64,000 nt of DNA from Aliiroseovarius sp. S1123 (GCF_023015885.1 NZ_JALKBE010000002.1:310001-374000), one strand, 5' to 3'. Shown: positions 18,425 through 27,661, numbered from the stretch's first letter. Notes: generated from the sequence alone by a model not told the origin. Program-made: numbers and translations.

Positions 18425-18453
18425 GATATAGGCCATCGCCCTGCCCCCCGCAA
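18425..18453 (-). promoter_or_regulatory. Promoter of tRNA-Arg(CCG)
   Basis: On the minus strand TTGCGG and TATATC are separated by exactly 17 bases, with the -10 box ending 10 bases before the tRNA 5' end. Confidence 0.65.
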
Positions 18454-18482
18454 CATGAAACAGCGGCAAATCAGACCGGTAC

Positions 18483-18512
18483 AAAAGAAAAGGGCCGCCG
18501 AACCGGCAGCCC
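18483..18512 (-). terminator. Terminator of rplM-rpsI
   Basis: Minus strand GGGCTGCCG-GTT-CGGCGGCCC followed by TTTTCTTTT, beginning 25 bases after the rpsI stop. Confidence 0.85.
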
Positions 18513-18536
18513 TTCCCAAATTCTGGATCTCGGCGA

Positions 18537-19025
18537 TTAACGCTTCGAGAACTGGAACGAACGACGTGCTTTGCGGCGGCCGAACTTCTTACGTTCAACA
18601 ACACGCGAGTCACGGGTCAGGAAGCCAGCAGCTTTCAGTGCGCCACGCAGCGAGGGTTCGTAAAGCTGCAGAGCTTTCGAAATCCCGTGCTTAACAGCAC
18701 CAGCTTGGCCCGACAGACCGCCGCCTTTAACGGTGGCAACCACGTCGAATTCGCCTTCAACACCAGCAACCTGTGCGGGCTGACGTACGATCAGCTGCAG
18801 CACGGGGCGTGCGAAGTACTTGTCCATTTCCTTGCCGTTGACGGTGACCTTGCCGGAACCCGGCTTGATCCACACGCGGGCAACAGCGTCTTTACGCTTG
18901 CCGGTGGCATAGGAGCGACCCAGCTCGTCACGGACGGGCTCACGGGGGGCAGCAACCTCAACAACAGCTTCGGTGCCTTCTGCGACGGTGTTCAGCTCGT
19001 CCAGCGATTTGATCTCTTCAGTCAT
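18537..19025 (-). CDS. rpsI: 30S ribosomal protein S9
   Basis: The 162-aa S9 has conserved [16 protein letters not shown], the [15 protein letters not shown] region and the C-terminal [19 protein letters not shown] that reaches the P-site tRNA. About 35 acidic N-terminal residues precede the conserved core, an extension usual in alphaproteobacteria. It follows rplM after 2 bases, the universal L13-S9 operon. Confidence 0.98.
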   Translation of the reverse strand: MTEEIKSLDELNTVAEGTEAVVEVAAPREPVRDELGRSYATGKRKDAVARVWIKPGSGKVTVNGKEMDKYFARPVLQLIVRQPAQVAGVEGEFDVVATVKGGGLSGQAGAVKHGISKALQLYEPSLRGALKAAGFLTRDSRVVERKKFGRRKARRSFQFSKR

Positions 19026-19027
19026 GA

Positions 19028-19492
19028 TCAGCCCTCACGTGTGTTTTTGGGGTTCATCGACTTGACGTCCAGCACTTCGGGGCTCTGGGCCTCGTGGGGG
19101 TGCTCGGCGCCGGCGTAGATGCGCAGGTTGGTCATCTGCTGACGGCTCAGTTTGCCGCCCGGCAGCATACGCTGCACAGCTTTGGTCAGCAGGCGCTCGG
19201 GGTGTGCACCCTCAAGGATCTGGCCAGCAGTGCGCGACTTGATGCCGCCCGGGTAACCGGTGTGCCAGTAGTGCACTTTGTCGGTGCGCTTCTTGCCGGT
19301 CATTTGTACTTTGTCCGCATTGATCACGATGACGTTGTCACCCATGTCCATGTGCGGCGTGAACGAGGCTTTGTGTTTGCCACGAAGACGCATAGCGATA
19401 ATCGATGCAAGGCGACCAAGAACAACGCCTTCGGCGTCGATGATGATCCACTTTTTGTCGATATCTGCAGGCGTTGCAGAGAAGGTTTTCAT
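19028..19492 (-). CDS. rplM: 50S ribosomal protein L13
   Basis: The 154-aa L13 has [16 protein letters not shown] near the N-terminus, [18 protein letters not shown] and [10 protein letters not shown] in the middle, and [28 protein letters not shown]. It is an early-assembling large-subunit protein and first gene of the rplM-rpsI operon. Confidence 0.98.
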   Translation of the reverse strand: MKTFSATPADIDKKWIIIDAEGVVLGRLASIIAMRLRGKHKASFTPHMDMGDNVIVINADKVQMTGKKRTDKVHYWHTGYPGGIKSRTAGQILEGAHPERLLTKAVQRMLPGGKLSRQQMTNLRIYAGAEHPHEAQSPEVLDVKSMNPKNTREG

Positions 19493-19525
19493 TGATTCAG
19501 CCCTGATTGGGTTTCGGATGTGGTG

Positions 19526-19553
19526 GTTTTAGTGATTTTGAAGGCAGGGTCAA
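19526..19553 (-). promoter_or_regulatory. Putative rplM-rpsI promoter
   Basis: On the minus strand TTGACC (19548-19553) and TAAAAC (19526-19531) are separated by 16 bases, about 35 bases before the rplM ATG. Confidence 0.5.
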
Positions 19554-19631
19554 GCGCAGTCTTCATGTGAAAATCGTTACAAAACAATGCCTTACAATTA
19601 CGGTATTATTTTACCCCACACAAATCGCCCC

Positions 19632-21050
19632 TTAGACGCTTAACGTATCGGTCGGATTGTCCAAAAGCGCGATCAGATCAGCCAGAACACTTCTAAACCG
19701 TTCAAGCGGCATTTGCCCGTTTACCGAAATTCGCACTGCCTGCGGAGACGGCCCACCCCGCAACGCGAAATCATCCCCGGGACGCACACGAATACCCTTG
19801 GTTTCAGCGACCTGACAGAAATTCGAAACCCGCCACCCCAAAGGCAACTTGAGCCAGAAAAAGGGCACGTCGTGGCTCCAACCCAGATCAAACCTCCCCA
19901 ACATGTTCACCGCGACCTCGATATATTCTCGGTTACGCTGACGCATATCCTCCATCGCTTTAGGAAGCCGAGGATGCGCGAGCACCTGATAGAGGATCTC
20001 GGCCACCGGAGAAGAGATGCCGAAATAGTTTACGTCCACAACGCGTCGTAGCTTGCCTGACCAGTTCGCAGGCGTCACCACATACCCCGCCCGAAGCGCA
20101 GGAGAGATGGTCTTGGAAAATGAAGAGATGAACCAGGATTGCTCTGGCAGCAGCGCCCGATAACTTGGCGCAAGTGCCGGACCAAGGCGATAGCAATCGT
20201 CCTGTACAATGTGAAACCCAAGCTTGCGTGCAATCCGCACAACCTCGTGCCGGCGCGCTTCGCTTGTGACACGACAAGTTGGGTTATGGGCTTCGGGCAT
20301 AGTGAAAAACACACTGGCGCTGCTGCTACGCGCCACATGTTCCAAGGCCTGCGGATCAACGCCTTCTTCATCCATCGGCACGGCGACGACTTTTGCGCCC
20401 AGCAGTTCAACCGCGCGGCGTAGTCCGGGATAGGAATGCTCTTCCACCATCACGACGCGCGGCCCTTCTGCCAACAGGGTCTGCATCGACAGCATGATTG
20501 CGTTCTGCCCCCCATTGGTGACTACGATTTCGTCAGCACTGAGCCCGTTTCTTTCTTGTTCTGGAATATGCGCCAGAAGCGCTTCCCGCAAATAGCTCTG
20601 AGATCCGTGGAAGGGGTAGCGTAATAGCAACGTGTCCGGCAGGTCAGCCGCGGCCCGGATGGCATCGCGAATGATGTCGACCTGTCCAACATCCGGCAGA
20701 CGCGGCGCGAACAGGAAATCGGTTTCAGGCTCACTGTGCAGCGCATGCGCCTGATGCTTCATATAGCCGTCGCTTGGCACTGGTTTTGCCGTTGGCCGCG
20801 TGTTTAGGGGGCGTACAAAGGTACCGCGCCCAACCTCAGCCAACACCCAGCCTTCTTCACCCAGGATCGAATAGGCCCGCGCCACCGTCCCCGGCGTGAT
20901 CTTCAAATCCCACGCCAGCTCGCGCACAGGCGGCAGCTTTTCGCCCTCGGGCAGATCGCCGGACGTGATGGCGGCCACCAGGCCATCCACCAAGCGGCGA
21001 TATTTGGGGCCTTGGCCGCTCATGAGCTGTTCCGAGAAAATTGTACCCAT
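19632..21050 (-). CDS. MocR-type regulator (GntR winged helix fused to aminotransferase-like domain)
   Basis: The 472-aa protein has a GntR winged helix (about residues 15-80: LPPVRELAWDLKITPGTVARAYSILGEEGWV) fused to a fold-type I PLP domain, with the lysine in ISSFSKTISPALRAGYV. MocR proteins sense PLP adducts and act as activator or repressor of a divergent gene. The ATG at 21050 is the correct start; an in-frame upstream extension runs through the intergenic operators. It is divergent from the DUF1127 gene with two palindromic operators between them, so it is probably its regulator and autoregulated. Confidence 0.9.
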   Translation of the reverse strand: MGTIFSEQLMSGQGPKYRRLVDGLVAAITSGDLPEGEKLPPVRELAWDLKITPGTVARAYSILGEEGWVLAEVGRGTFVRPLNTRPTAKPVPSDGYMKHQAHALHSEPETDFLFAPRLPDVGQVDIIRDAIRAAADLPDTLLLRYPFHGSQSYLREALLAHIPEQERNGLSADEIVVTNGGQNAIMLSMQTLLAEGPRVVMVEEHSYPGLRRAVELLGAKVVAVPMDEEGVDPQALEHVARSSSASVFFTMPEAHNPTCRVTSEARRHEVVRIARKLGFHIVQDDCYRLGPALAPSYRALLPEQSWFISSFSKTISPALRAGYVVTPANWSGKLRRVVDVNYFGISSPVAEILYQVLAHPRLPKAMEDMRQRNREYIEVAVNMLGRFDLGWSHDVPFFWLKLPLGWRVSNFCQVAETKGIRVRPGDDFALRGGPSPQAVRISVNGQMPLERFRSVLADLIALLDNPTDTLSV

Positions 21051-21083
21051 AACAATATTCCAATTGTGTGGCTTAGATTCGCT

Positions 21084-21097
21084 TTGTATCAGTACAA
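21084..21097. promoter_or_regulatory. MocR-type operator, copy 1
   Basis: TTGTATCAGTACAA, a palindrome with TTGTA/TACAA arms, lies between the divergent MocR and DUF1127 genes. A near-identical copy begins exactly 32 bases downstream, three helical turns away. Confidence 0.75.
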
Positions 21098-21115
21098 CAT
21101 GGCATACACGCCCAA

Positions 21116-21129
21116 TTGTATCAATACAA
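21116..21129. promoter_or_regulatory. MocR-type operator, copy 2
   Basis: TTGTATCAATACAA, differing from copy 1 at one central base, ends 15 bases before the DUF1127 start codon and so overlaps or follows its promoter. Binding here would be expected to affect transcription initiation. Confidence 0.75.
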
Positions 21130-21144
21130 TACCTGGAGTTAAAG

Positions 21145-21378
21145 ATGGAACACGGAAAAACGTACCGGCATGACCGGCTCGCCTTTCTTGACACAAACAG
21201 CCCGCTGCCCGCCTTGGCAGAAGTCGCGCTTGTCGTCGCCGTGACCGTCACCAAATGGCGCATGAACCGCAATACGCGACGTGCGTTGGGGGATCTACCG
21301 GATCACCTGTACAAAGATATCGGCATCACCAAGACCGAAGCGCAGCTTGAGGCGGAAAAGTCCTTCTGGCGCGAGTGA
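21145..21378 (+). CDS. DUF1127 (YjiS-like) small protein
   Basis: The 77-aa protein ends in a DUF1127 module: RMNRNTRRALGDLPDHLYKDIGITKTEAQLE. Small DUF1127 proteins in alphaproteobacteria have been linked to phosphate/carbon metabolism and RNA turnover; many bind RNA through the arginine-rich helix. The N-terminal half has a hydrophobic helix (LAEVALVVAVTVT). GGAG precedes the ATG by 8 bases. Its promoter region carries the two MocR-type operators. A strong terminator follows. Confidence 0.9.
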   Translation: MEHGKTYRHDRLAFLDTNSPLPALAEVALVVAVTVTKWRMNRNTRRALGDLPDHLYKDIGITKTEAQLEAEKSFWRE

Positions 21379-21401
21379 CGCTGAACCGAAACCTTTTCCT
21401 G

Positions 21402-21430
21402 GGCCGGGGCACTCCCCCGGCCATTTTTTT
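21402..21430 (+). terminator. Intrinsic terminator of the DUF1127 gene
   Basis: GGCCGGGG-CACTC-CCCCGGCC followed by ATTTTTTT. The T-run overlaps the end of the convergent channel gene. Confidence 0.9.
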
Positions 21431-22418
21431 ATTCCGGAACGCAGATCTCGCCGCGCAAAATTGCTTTTCCGGTGCGCCAAATCAGTCCAGCAACCACCAG
21501 AACCAACACAATTAGCAGAATAAATCCGATATTGTGATGCGTGCGCGAACCATCCAGCTGGGCAAAGCGGAAGGATGCGATCGACAGGGCAGCAATGGGG
21601 AAACTCAGCGCCCACCAGCTGAGCGCGAAGGGCAATTTGGCGAGACGTGGCACCTGCGCAACGACGAGCGCTGCAAAAATATAGCCCGAATAGATCAGCA
21701 GGCGCGCCACACCGTCGATGTCTCCGGTCATGCTGACATAAGCCAAAAACGCAACCGAAGGCGGGGCGATCAATATCACCATCGTGGGAAACAGGCGTGC
21801 CACGATGGGATCGTGAAAGATCAGGCGGTTCATCACCAGCGTCAGAAGGACGATCCAGAAGATCATGCCGCCAGAGAAGAACAGCCACGAGGTCTCAATG
21901 TACCCCATCCGCGCGCCCAGCACGGGTACAATCACGTTACCCACCGCTGGAATGAACCACGCGGGCGTCAGATGGCCCACCTGAAAGGACCGATGGCTGA
22001 TCCAGCCCGAAATCACGGCGATGGTCAGCACGCCCTGCCCTGCAACACCCAACAGCCACACATACTCTGCCAACACGGCGTTATAGGGGAACACAGCCGT
22101 GGCCAACAGCAGAAGCGAGATCGAGATCGTCGGAAAGAACGCCAACTTGACCGGATGGTGCCATTCCTCGGCCACGGCGGCGGGGTGACGCAACGCTTTG
22201 GCGATATAAATCATGACAATCACGATCATCACCGCAGCACCAATCAAAAGCATCAGAGATGACGCGGGCTCGAGCATCGGCATCGCGGGGGCGCCTGCAT
22301 GCAGGGCCAAGGTCAGGCCCATCAATCCCATCACGATGGCAAAGAAGGTGACCGGGAAATGGGCCAGGCGGCTGAACTCATCGGTGTTCGGATCGGGGGC
22401 TTGGGTCGTGTCAGACAT
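21429..22418 (-). CDS. SLAC1/TehA-family membrane channel (first of two)
   Basis: The 329-aa protein of about ten hydrophobic helices matches the SLAC1 anion channel/TehA family (FPVTFFAIVMGLMGLTLA at the N-terminus, HLTPAWFIPAVGNVIVP, WALSFPIAALSIASFRFA). Members conduct small anions or contribute to tellurite resistance; the substrate is not deducible. A second member is at 58825-59823. It is transcribed alone, convergent with the DUF1127 gene. Confidence 0.85.
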   Translation of the reverse strand: MSDTTQAPDPNTDEFSRLAHFPVTFFAIVMGLMGLTLALHAGAPAMPMLEPASSLMLLIGAAVMIVIVMIYIAKALRHPAAVAEEWHHPVKLAFFPTISISLLLLATAVFPYNAVLAEYVWLLGVAGQGVLTIAVISGWISHRSFQVGHLTPAWFIPAVGNVIVPVLGARMGYIETSWLFFSGGMIFWIVLLTLVMNRLIFHDPIVARLFPTMVILIAPPSVAFLAYVSMTGDIDGVARLLIYSGYIFAALVVAQVPRLAKLPFALSWWALSFPIAALSIASFRFAQLDGSRTHHNIGFILLIVLVLVVAGLIWRTGKAILRGEICVPE

Positions 22419-22484
22419 GGGCGATATAATCCTCGCGCAACATATAGCAATTTTCTAATGTGGTGCGCCTTTCCCCTGCCCGGG

Positions 22485-22910
22485 TCAACCCCGTTCCGGC
22501 GGGATCGAGTAGGTCAAACTGGCGCGGGCCACAGGGCGGTCGCTGCCCTCGGAATAGATCAGCACGTCACCCACGGCCAGCACCTTGCCCAGCTTGTGGA
22601 TGGTCGCATGTGCCAAAAGATCCGCACCGGAGGCCGGTTTGCGCATGAAATCAATCGAGCAATTGGTGGTCACAGCCAGCGCCTTCGGGCCAATCATAGC
22701 CAGCACAGCCAGGTAGATCGCCACATCCGCCAAGGCGAACATGCTGGGACCGGATACAGTGCCCCCGGGACGCAGATGCTTGTTGCTGATGCGCTTTCGA
22801 ATAATGGCACGCATGGGCGCGACCTCGGCCACTTCGAAATCATCTGCAACCTGTGGGAACTCAGCCTGTAGGAACGCCTGCAACTCACGTTGCGTCATTT
22901 TCAATTGCAT
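22485..22910 (-). CDS. PaaI-family acyl-CoA thioesterase (hotdog fold)
   Basis: The 141-aa single hotdog domain has the PaaI pattern LRPGGTVSGPSMFALADVAIYLAVLAMIG followed by TTNCSIDFMRKP. It would hydrolyse acyl- or aryl-CoA thioesters. The ATG at 22910 has GGGGGAA directly upstream; a TTG four codons earlier is less likely. It is divergent from an enoyl-CoA hydratase, which suggests a shared CoA-thioester substrate pathway. Confidence 0.87.
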   Translation of the reverse strand: MQLKMTQRELQAFLQAEFPQVADDFEVAEVAPMRAIIRKRISNKHLRPGGTVSGPSMFALADVAIYLAVLAMIGPKALAVTTNCSIDFMRKPASGADLLAHATIHKLGKVLAVGDVLIYSEGSDRPVARASLTYSIPPERG

Positions 22911-22966
22911 TGTTTCCCCCAAGTCACTTCACGCCTATCGTGGGCCCGACTTTGAGGGAGAACAAG

Positions 22967-23764
22967 ATGGCAGACCCAATTCTGATCCGCGAGGACGCAG
23001 CGTCAGTTGCGAGATTGACGCTGAACAACCCCGGCGCGCTGAATGCGTTGTCGGACGCGATGCTGGCCGCGTTGAAATCCGAACTGGAGGCGCTGGCCGA
23101 AGATAGTTCGATCCGGGCGATTGTGATCGCGGGCGCGGGCAAGGTGTTCTGCGCAGGCCATGATCTGAAGGAAATGACTGCCGGACGTGCTGCCGAGGAT
23201 GGCGGGCACGCCTATTTCAACGACCTGTTCACCCGCTGCGCCGAGGTGATGACCCTGATCCCGCGCCTGCCCCAACCTGTCATCGCCGAAATCCACGGCA
23301 TCGCCACCGCCGCTGGCTGCCAGCTGGCTGCCACCTGCGACATGGCCGTCGCTGCTGAGGGTACGCGTTTTGGCGTAAACGGTGTGAATATTGGCCTCTT
23401 CTGCTCGACCCCGATGGTGGCCCTGTCCCGCAATGTGCCGCGCAAAGTGGCGTTCGAAATGCTGACCACGGGCGAGTTCATCGACGCCGCCCGCGCCCGC
23501 GAAGTTGGGTTGGTCAACCGCGTCGTACCGCATGATCAGCTTCGCGCTGCGACGGACGAACTGGCCGCAACCGTCGCCTCGAAATTGGGGGCCGCCGTGA
23601 AGATCGGAAAATCCGCTTTCTATGATCAAGCCCTGATGGACCTGGAAGAGGCCTATGCTTTCACCGGCGGCGTGATGGCCGAGAACATGATGCTGCGCGA
23701 CACCGCCGAGGGCATTCAGGCCTTCATCGAAAAGCGCAAGCCGGACTGGTCGCAAAATGACTAG
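22967..23764 (+). CDS. Enoyl-CoA hydratase/isomerase family protein
   Basis: The 265-aa crotonase-fold protein has LNNPGALNALSDAML, the oxyanion-hole region GKVFCAGHDLKEM and PVIAEIHGIATAAGCQLAATCDMAVAAEGTRFGVNGVNIGLFC. Acyl-CoA hydration or isomerisation is expected. The second catalytic glutamate of classical hydratases seems replaced (GVNIGLFC), so the exact reaction is open. GAGGGAG precedes the ATG at 22967. Its stop overlaps that of the convergent 23761-24537 gene. Confidence 0.88.
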   Translation: MADPILIREDAASVARLTLNNPGALNALSDAMLAALKSELEALAEDSSIRAIVIAGAGKVFCAGHDLKEMTAGRAAEDGGHAYFNDLFTRCAEVMTLIPRLPQPVIAEIHGIATAAGCQLAATCDMAVAAEGTRFGVNGVNIGLFCSTPMVALSRNVPRKVAFEMLTTGEFIDAARAREVGLVNRVVPHDQLRAATDELAATVASKLGAAVKIGKSAFYDQALMDLEEAYAFTGGVMAENMMLRDTAEGIQAFIEKRKPDWSQND

Positions 23765-24537
23765 GGCTGAAACGGCTCCACTGTCACATCGCGCCCGTCA
23801 AAGCGCGCGATGTGGCCGGAAGGCAGGCTGATCCAGTCTCCTTCATCCTGATCCAACGGCTCGGACACGACAGCCCAGCCTTGCCGGCTCTCGGACCACC
23901 GATAATAGACAGACGGCGCATGTTGATCCGACGCACAACGCGCAGCCCACAGGGATGTGCCGTCTGACAGCGCTGCGGACAGGCGCAGATGCGGTGTGGT
24001 GCCAAATCGGTGCGACAAGTCCATAAGCGCGCGCGTTGCGTTCTCTAACGCATGTGGCACGGTTTCTCCGCGCTCAATCGCATCCATCATCAGAAGAAAC
24101 AGAACCTCGCTGTCCGTGGCCCCCTGACGTTTATGATAAAGAGCATCGGGGATCAGCATATCCGCCTGCTTGCGAAACCCTTCGAACCCACCAATCTGGC
24201 CGTTATGCATGAAGCTCCATTGCTTGTAGGCAAATGGATGGCAGTTGTTGCGGCTGGTAGCCGATCCCGTTGAGGCGCGCACATGGGCCAGAAACAGGTG
24301 CGATTTCACCTGATGCGCGATGGCCCGCAGGTTCGGATCAGACCACGCGGGCAACACATCGCGATAGAGGCCGGGCTCGGCGCGGTGGTTATACCACGCC
24401 ACCCCGAAACCATCGGCATTTATGGCCGTCTTGGCTTCTTCCGCTTCTTGACTTTGGTGGATCAACGAATGGCCGGGCTGGACCACGACCTCTTCCATAA
24501 AAATAGGTGCGCCCAGATAGGCTGCCCAACGGCACAT
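23761..24537 (-). CDS. Class II glutamine amidotransferase (GATase_4, YafJ/EgtC-like)
   Basis: The 258-aa Ntn-hydrolase starts at the nucleophile: MCRWAAYLGAPIFMEE (C2 after Met removal). DGFGVAWYN, HVRASTGSATSRNNCHPF and WSFMHNGQIGGF are family motifs. No synthase domain is fused, and neighbouring genes do not include ergothioneine genes, so the acceptor is unknown. Confidence 0.87.
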   Translation of the reverse strand: MCRWAAYLGAPIFMEEVVVQPGHSLIHQSQEAEEAKTAINADGFGVAWYNHRAEPGLYRDVLPAWSDPNLRAIAHQVKSHLFLAHVRASTGSATSRNNCHPFAYKQWSFMHNGQIGGFEGFRKQADMLIPDALYHKRQGATDSEVLFLLMMDAIERGETVPHALENATRALMDLSHRFGTTPHLRLSAALSDGTSLWAARCASDQHAPSVYYRWSESRQGWAVVSEPLDQDEGDWISLPSGHIARFDGRDVTVEPFQP

Positions 24538-24572
24538 GCTGCCCCCTTGCTTTCCAGTTCCACCCCAAGGGG

Positions 24573-24779
24573 TTATTGGCCCCGATTATGAGTCTTTGCG
24601 TAAAGTTGCGCGATGATGCGGCTACCGGTTTTTTCAAACGCGGCCGGAATGATCGCATGTATAAGGGCAGCGCCCGCCGCCAGAAAGAGCCAAAAGCTGA
24701 ACGTGGCAGCAAATCGAGCATGCTGGAAATAGGTTTCGTCGACTGACTGCGGGTGCTCGATGAAAATGCGGTTGATCAT
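24573..24779 (-). CDS. DUF6356 family small membrane protein
   Basis: The 68-aa protein begins MINRIFIEHPQSVDETYFQH and has one hydrophobic segment (FSFWLFLAAGAALIHAIIPAAF) followed by EKTGSRIIAQLY. This matches the pattern of DUF6356 proteins as remembered, whose function is unknown. AGGAG lies 8 bases upstream of the ATG. It is divergent from the Lrp-type regulator. Confidence 0.75.
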   Translation of the reverse strand: MINRIFIEHPQSVDETYFQHARFAATFSFWLFLAAGAALIHAIIPAAFEKTGSRIIAQLYAKTHNRGQ

Positions 24780-24889
24780 GGTCTATCTCCTGTTGCGTGA
24801 CACCATGATAGGCCTTGGGCCCGTGCAGAGTTCCCAATCTCAGGGCACATTCGATTGATTATGGGATATTTTCCCTCTATATTTAACTA

Positions 24890-25348
24890 ATGAATGATAT
24901 TGACACAATCGACCGCAAAATCCTGAGCGCTCTGCAACAGGACGCTGACCAAAGTCTCGAGGATCTCGGCGCAAAGGTGGGCCTGTCGCGCAATGCCTGC
25001 TGGCGGCGCGTACGCATCCTTCAGGAAAGCGGCATCATTCGCAAACGCGTCGCCCTTCTGGATCCGCAGAAACTGGGACTTGGCCTGTCCGTCTTCATTC
25101 AGGTCCGCACCTCGAACCACGACCCAGATTGGCTTGAAAAATTCGCGCGCGCGGTCAAACTAATGCCGGAAATCCTCGGCGCCTATCGCATGACCGGTGA
25201 TCTGGATTACCTGATCCACGCGCGGGTGAACGACGTGCAGGACTATGACGCGCTCTATCAGCGCCTGATCGAGAAAGTAGACCTGAGCGATGTGTCCGCC
25301 AGTTTCGTGATGGAAGAGTTGAAGGAAACCACAGAACTGTCGCTTTAA
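24890..25348 (+). CDS. Lrp/AsnC-family transcriptional regulator
   Basis: The 152-aa regulator has an N-terminal helix-turn-helix (IDRKILSALQQDADQSLEDLGAKVGLSRNACWRRVRILQESGII) and a C-terminal RAM effector domain (VMPEILGAYRMTGDLDYLIHARV-type region). It is expected to sense an amino acid. An AT-rich imperfect palindrome (GGGATATTTTCCC near 24862-24874) sits just upstream and could be an autoregulatory site. The SMR gene 55 bases downstream is a likely target. Confidence 0.92.
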   Translation: MNDIDTIDRKILSALQQDADQSLEDLGAKVGLSRNACWRRVRILQESGIIRKRVALLDPQKLGLGLSVFIQVRTSNHDPDWLEKFARAVKLMPEILGAYRMTGDLDYLIHARVNDVQDYDALYQRLIEKVDLSDVSASFVMEELKETTELSL

Positions 25349-25403
25349 GGCCAGACACGCGATTCAGGGCGACTTAGAACGGCCCTAACATCGAAAGTAA
25401 GCT

Positions 25404-25733
25404 ATGCCCTACCTGATCCTCATCCTTGCCGTCATCGCCGAGACCATCGGGACCACTGCGCTACAGGCCAGCCAGCAATTCACACGGCTCGGTTCTTCGC
25501 TGACCGTGGTTGTTGCCTATGGGATCAGCTTCTTTCTGCTGGGTTGGGCGTTGAAATACATGGCCGTTGGTGTGGCTTATGCGATTTGGTCGGGGCTTGG
25601 GATCGTACTGATCGCGGGCATTGGCTATGCGCTTTTTGGTCAGAAACTGGACCTGCCCGCTCTTCTCGGCCTGTCGATGATCCTTGGCGGGATCCTAGTC
25701 ATTCACCTGTTTTCGCAGTCCGCCCAGCACTGA
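25404..25733 (+). CDS. Small multidrug resistance (SMR) family transporter
   Basis: The 109-aa protein has four predicted helices and the essential glutamate in the first (LAVIAETIGTTALQAS, E13), plus AVAYAIWSGLG-type helix 3 (GVAYAIWSGLGIVLIAGIGY). It exports cationic compounds or guanidinium by proton antiport. It follows the Lrp regulator by 55 bases. Confidence 0.92.
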   Translation: MPYLILILAVIAETIGTTALQASQQFTRLGSSLTVVVAYGISFFLLGWALKYMAVGVAYAIWSGLGIVLIAGIGYALFGQKLDLPALLGLSMILGGILVIHLFSQSAQH

Positions 25734-25835
25734 ACAGGCGAAATACCTGCACCCGCGCGCATTTCTTCTGGCAATCACGCCACAACCGGGCTATGCGCGC
25801 CCTAACTTATCCCTTTTCTTTCGAAGGTGGCCCTT

Positions 25836-27656
25836 ATGGACCTGCGCAATATTGCGATCATCGCACACGTTGACCACGGCAAAACGACTCTTGTTGACGA
25901 GCTTCTGAAACAATCCGGTGCGTTCCGGGAAAACCAGGCCGTGGCCGAGCGCGCCATGGACAATGACGCGATCGAGCGCGAGCGTGGCATCACGATTTTC
26001 GCGAAGCCCACTTCGGTCGAATGGAAAAACACCCGCATCAACATCGTTGACACCCCCGGACACGCCGATTTCGGCGGCGAGGTTGAGCGCATCCTGTCGA
26101 TGGTGGACGGTGTTGTTCTGCTGGTCGACGCCGCTGAAGGCCCGATGCCGCAGACCAAATTTGTGACCTCGAAAGCGCTGGCGCTGGGCCTGCGCCCGAT
26201 CGTCGTTCTGAACAAAGTGGACAAGCCCGACGCCGAGCCCGACCGCGCGCTGGACGAATGCTTTGACCTGTTTGCCAACCTTGAAGCCAACGAAGATCAG
26301 CTGGACTTCCCGCATATGTATGCTTCGGGCCGTTCGGGTTGGGCTGATCACGAGCTGGATGGACCGCGCAAGGACCTGCACGCGCTGTTTGACCTGATCG
26401 TCAACCACGTCCCTGCCCCCAAGCAGATCGCACATCAGAGCGAAGATTTCCGCATGCTGGCCACCACGCTGGGTTCCGACCCGTTCGTGGGCCGCATCCT
26501 GACTGGTCGCGTTGAAAGCGGCACGCTGAAAGTGGGCGCAACCGTTCAGGCCCTCAGCCGTATCGGCCAAAAGATCGAACAGTTCCGCGTCACCAAGATC
26601 CGCGCCTTCCGCGGTCTGGAAGAGGCCGACATCGAAGAAGCGCAGGCCGGCGACATCGTCTCGATCGCGGGCATGTCAAAAGCCACCGTGGCCGACACGA
26701 TTTGTGCACTGGCCGTGGACGAGCCACTTGACGCACAACCCATCGACCCGCCCACCATCACCGTAACCTTCGGCATCAACGACAGCCCTCTGGCAGGTCG
26801 TGACGGCAAGAAAGTTCAGTCGCGCGTTATCCGTGATCGCCTGATGAAAGAGGCAGAATCGAACGTCGCCATCAAGATCGCTGACACCCCCGGCGGCGAA
26901 GCCTTCGAGGTTTCGGGCCGCGGTGAACTTCAGATGGGTGTTCTGATCGAAAACATGCGCCGCGAAGGGTTCGAACTGTCGATCTCGCGCCCGCAGGTGA
27001 TCATGCGTGAAGAAAACGGCCAGCGTGTCGAGCCGATCGAAGAAGTCACCATCGACGTGGATGACGATTACTCGGGCGCCGTGATCGAGAAACTGACCGG
27101 AGCCCGCAAAGGCGAGCTGGTCGAGATGCGCCCCGCAGGCGCTGGCAAAACCCGCATCATCGGCCACGTGCCGTCGCGCGGCCTGATCGGCTATCACGGC
27201 GAGTTCCTGACCGATACGCGCGGTACCGGCGTTCTGAACCGCGTGTTCCACGGCTGGGCGCCCCACAAAGGGTCGATCCCGGGTCGCCGTGCAGGCGTTC
27301 TGATCTCGATGGAGAACGGCCAGTCGGTCGCCTTCGCCCTGTGGAACCTAGAAGATCGCGGCAAGATGTTCATCGGCGCACAAGCGGATGTTTATCAAGG
27401 CATGATCATCGGCGAGCACTCGCGCGAAAACGATCTGGAAGTGAACCCGCTGAAAGGCAAGAAGCTGACCAACGTTCGCGCCTCGGGCACGGACGAAGCG
27501 GTTCGCCTGACCACACCCGTCACACTGTCGCTGGAAGAGGCCATCGCCTATATCAACGATGATGAACTGGTCGAGGTCACTCCAAATGCGATCCGCCTAC
27601 GCAAACGCTATCTGGACCCGCATGAACGCAAGCGGATGGCGAAAGCTGCACAATAA
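25836..27656 (+). CDS. typA: TypA/BipA ribosome-associated GTPase
   Basis: The 606-aa translational GTPase has G1 AHVDHGKTTL, G2 RERGITIF, G3 DTPGHADF and G4 NKVDKPDA, followed by EF-G-like domains and the BipA C-terminal domain. It acts in 50S assembly and stress/cold adaptation. The ATG at 25836 follows AAGGTGG; a GTG 9 bases earlier is within that site. A strong terminator follows. Confidence 0.97.
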   Translation: MDLRNIAIIAHVDHGKTTLVDELLKQSGAFRENQAVAERAMDNDAIERERGITIFAKPTSVEWKNTRINIVDTPGHADFGGEVERILSMVDGVVLLVDAAEGPMPQTKFVTSKALALGLRPIVVLNKVDKPDAEPDRALDECFDLFANLEANEDQLDFPHMYASGRSGWADHELDGPRKDLHALFDLIVNHVPAPKQIAHQSEDFRMLATTLGSDPFVGRILTGRVESGTLKVGATVQALSRIGQKIEQFRVTKIRAFRGLEEADIEEAQAGDIVSIAGMSKATVADTICALAVDEPLDAQPIDPPTITVTFGINDSPLAGRDGKKVQSRVIRDRLMKEAESNVAIKIADTPGGEAFEVSGRGELQMGVLIENMRREGFELSISRPQVIMREENGQRVEPIEEVTIDVDDDYSGAVIEKLTGARKGELVEMRPAGAGKTRIIGHVPSRGLIGYHGEFLTDTRGTGVLNRVFHGWAPHKGSIPGRRAGVLISMENGQSVAFALWNLEDRGKMFIGAQADVYQGMIIGEHSRENDLEVNPLKGKKLTNVRASGTDEAVRLTTPVTLSLEEAIAYINDDELVEVTPNAIRLRKRYLDPHERKRMAKAAQ

Positions 27657-27661
27657 AAAGG

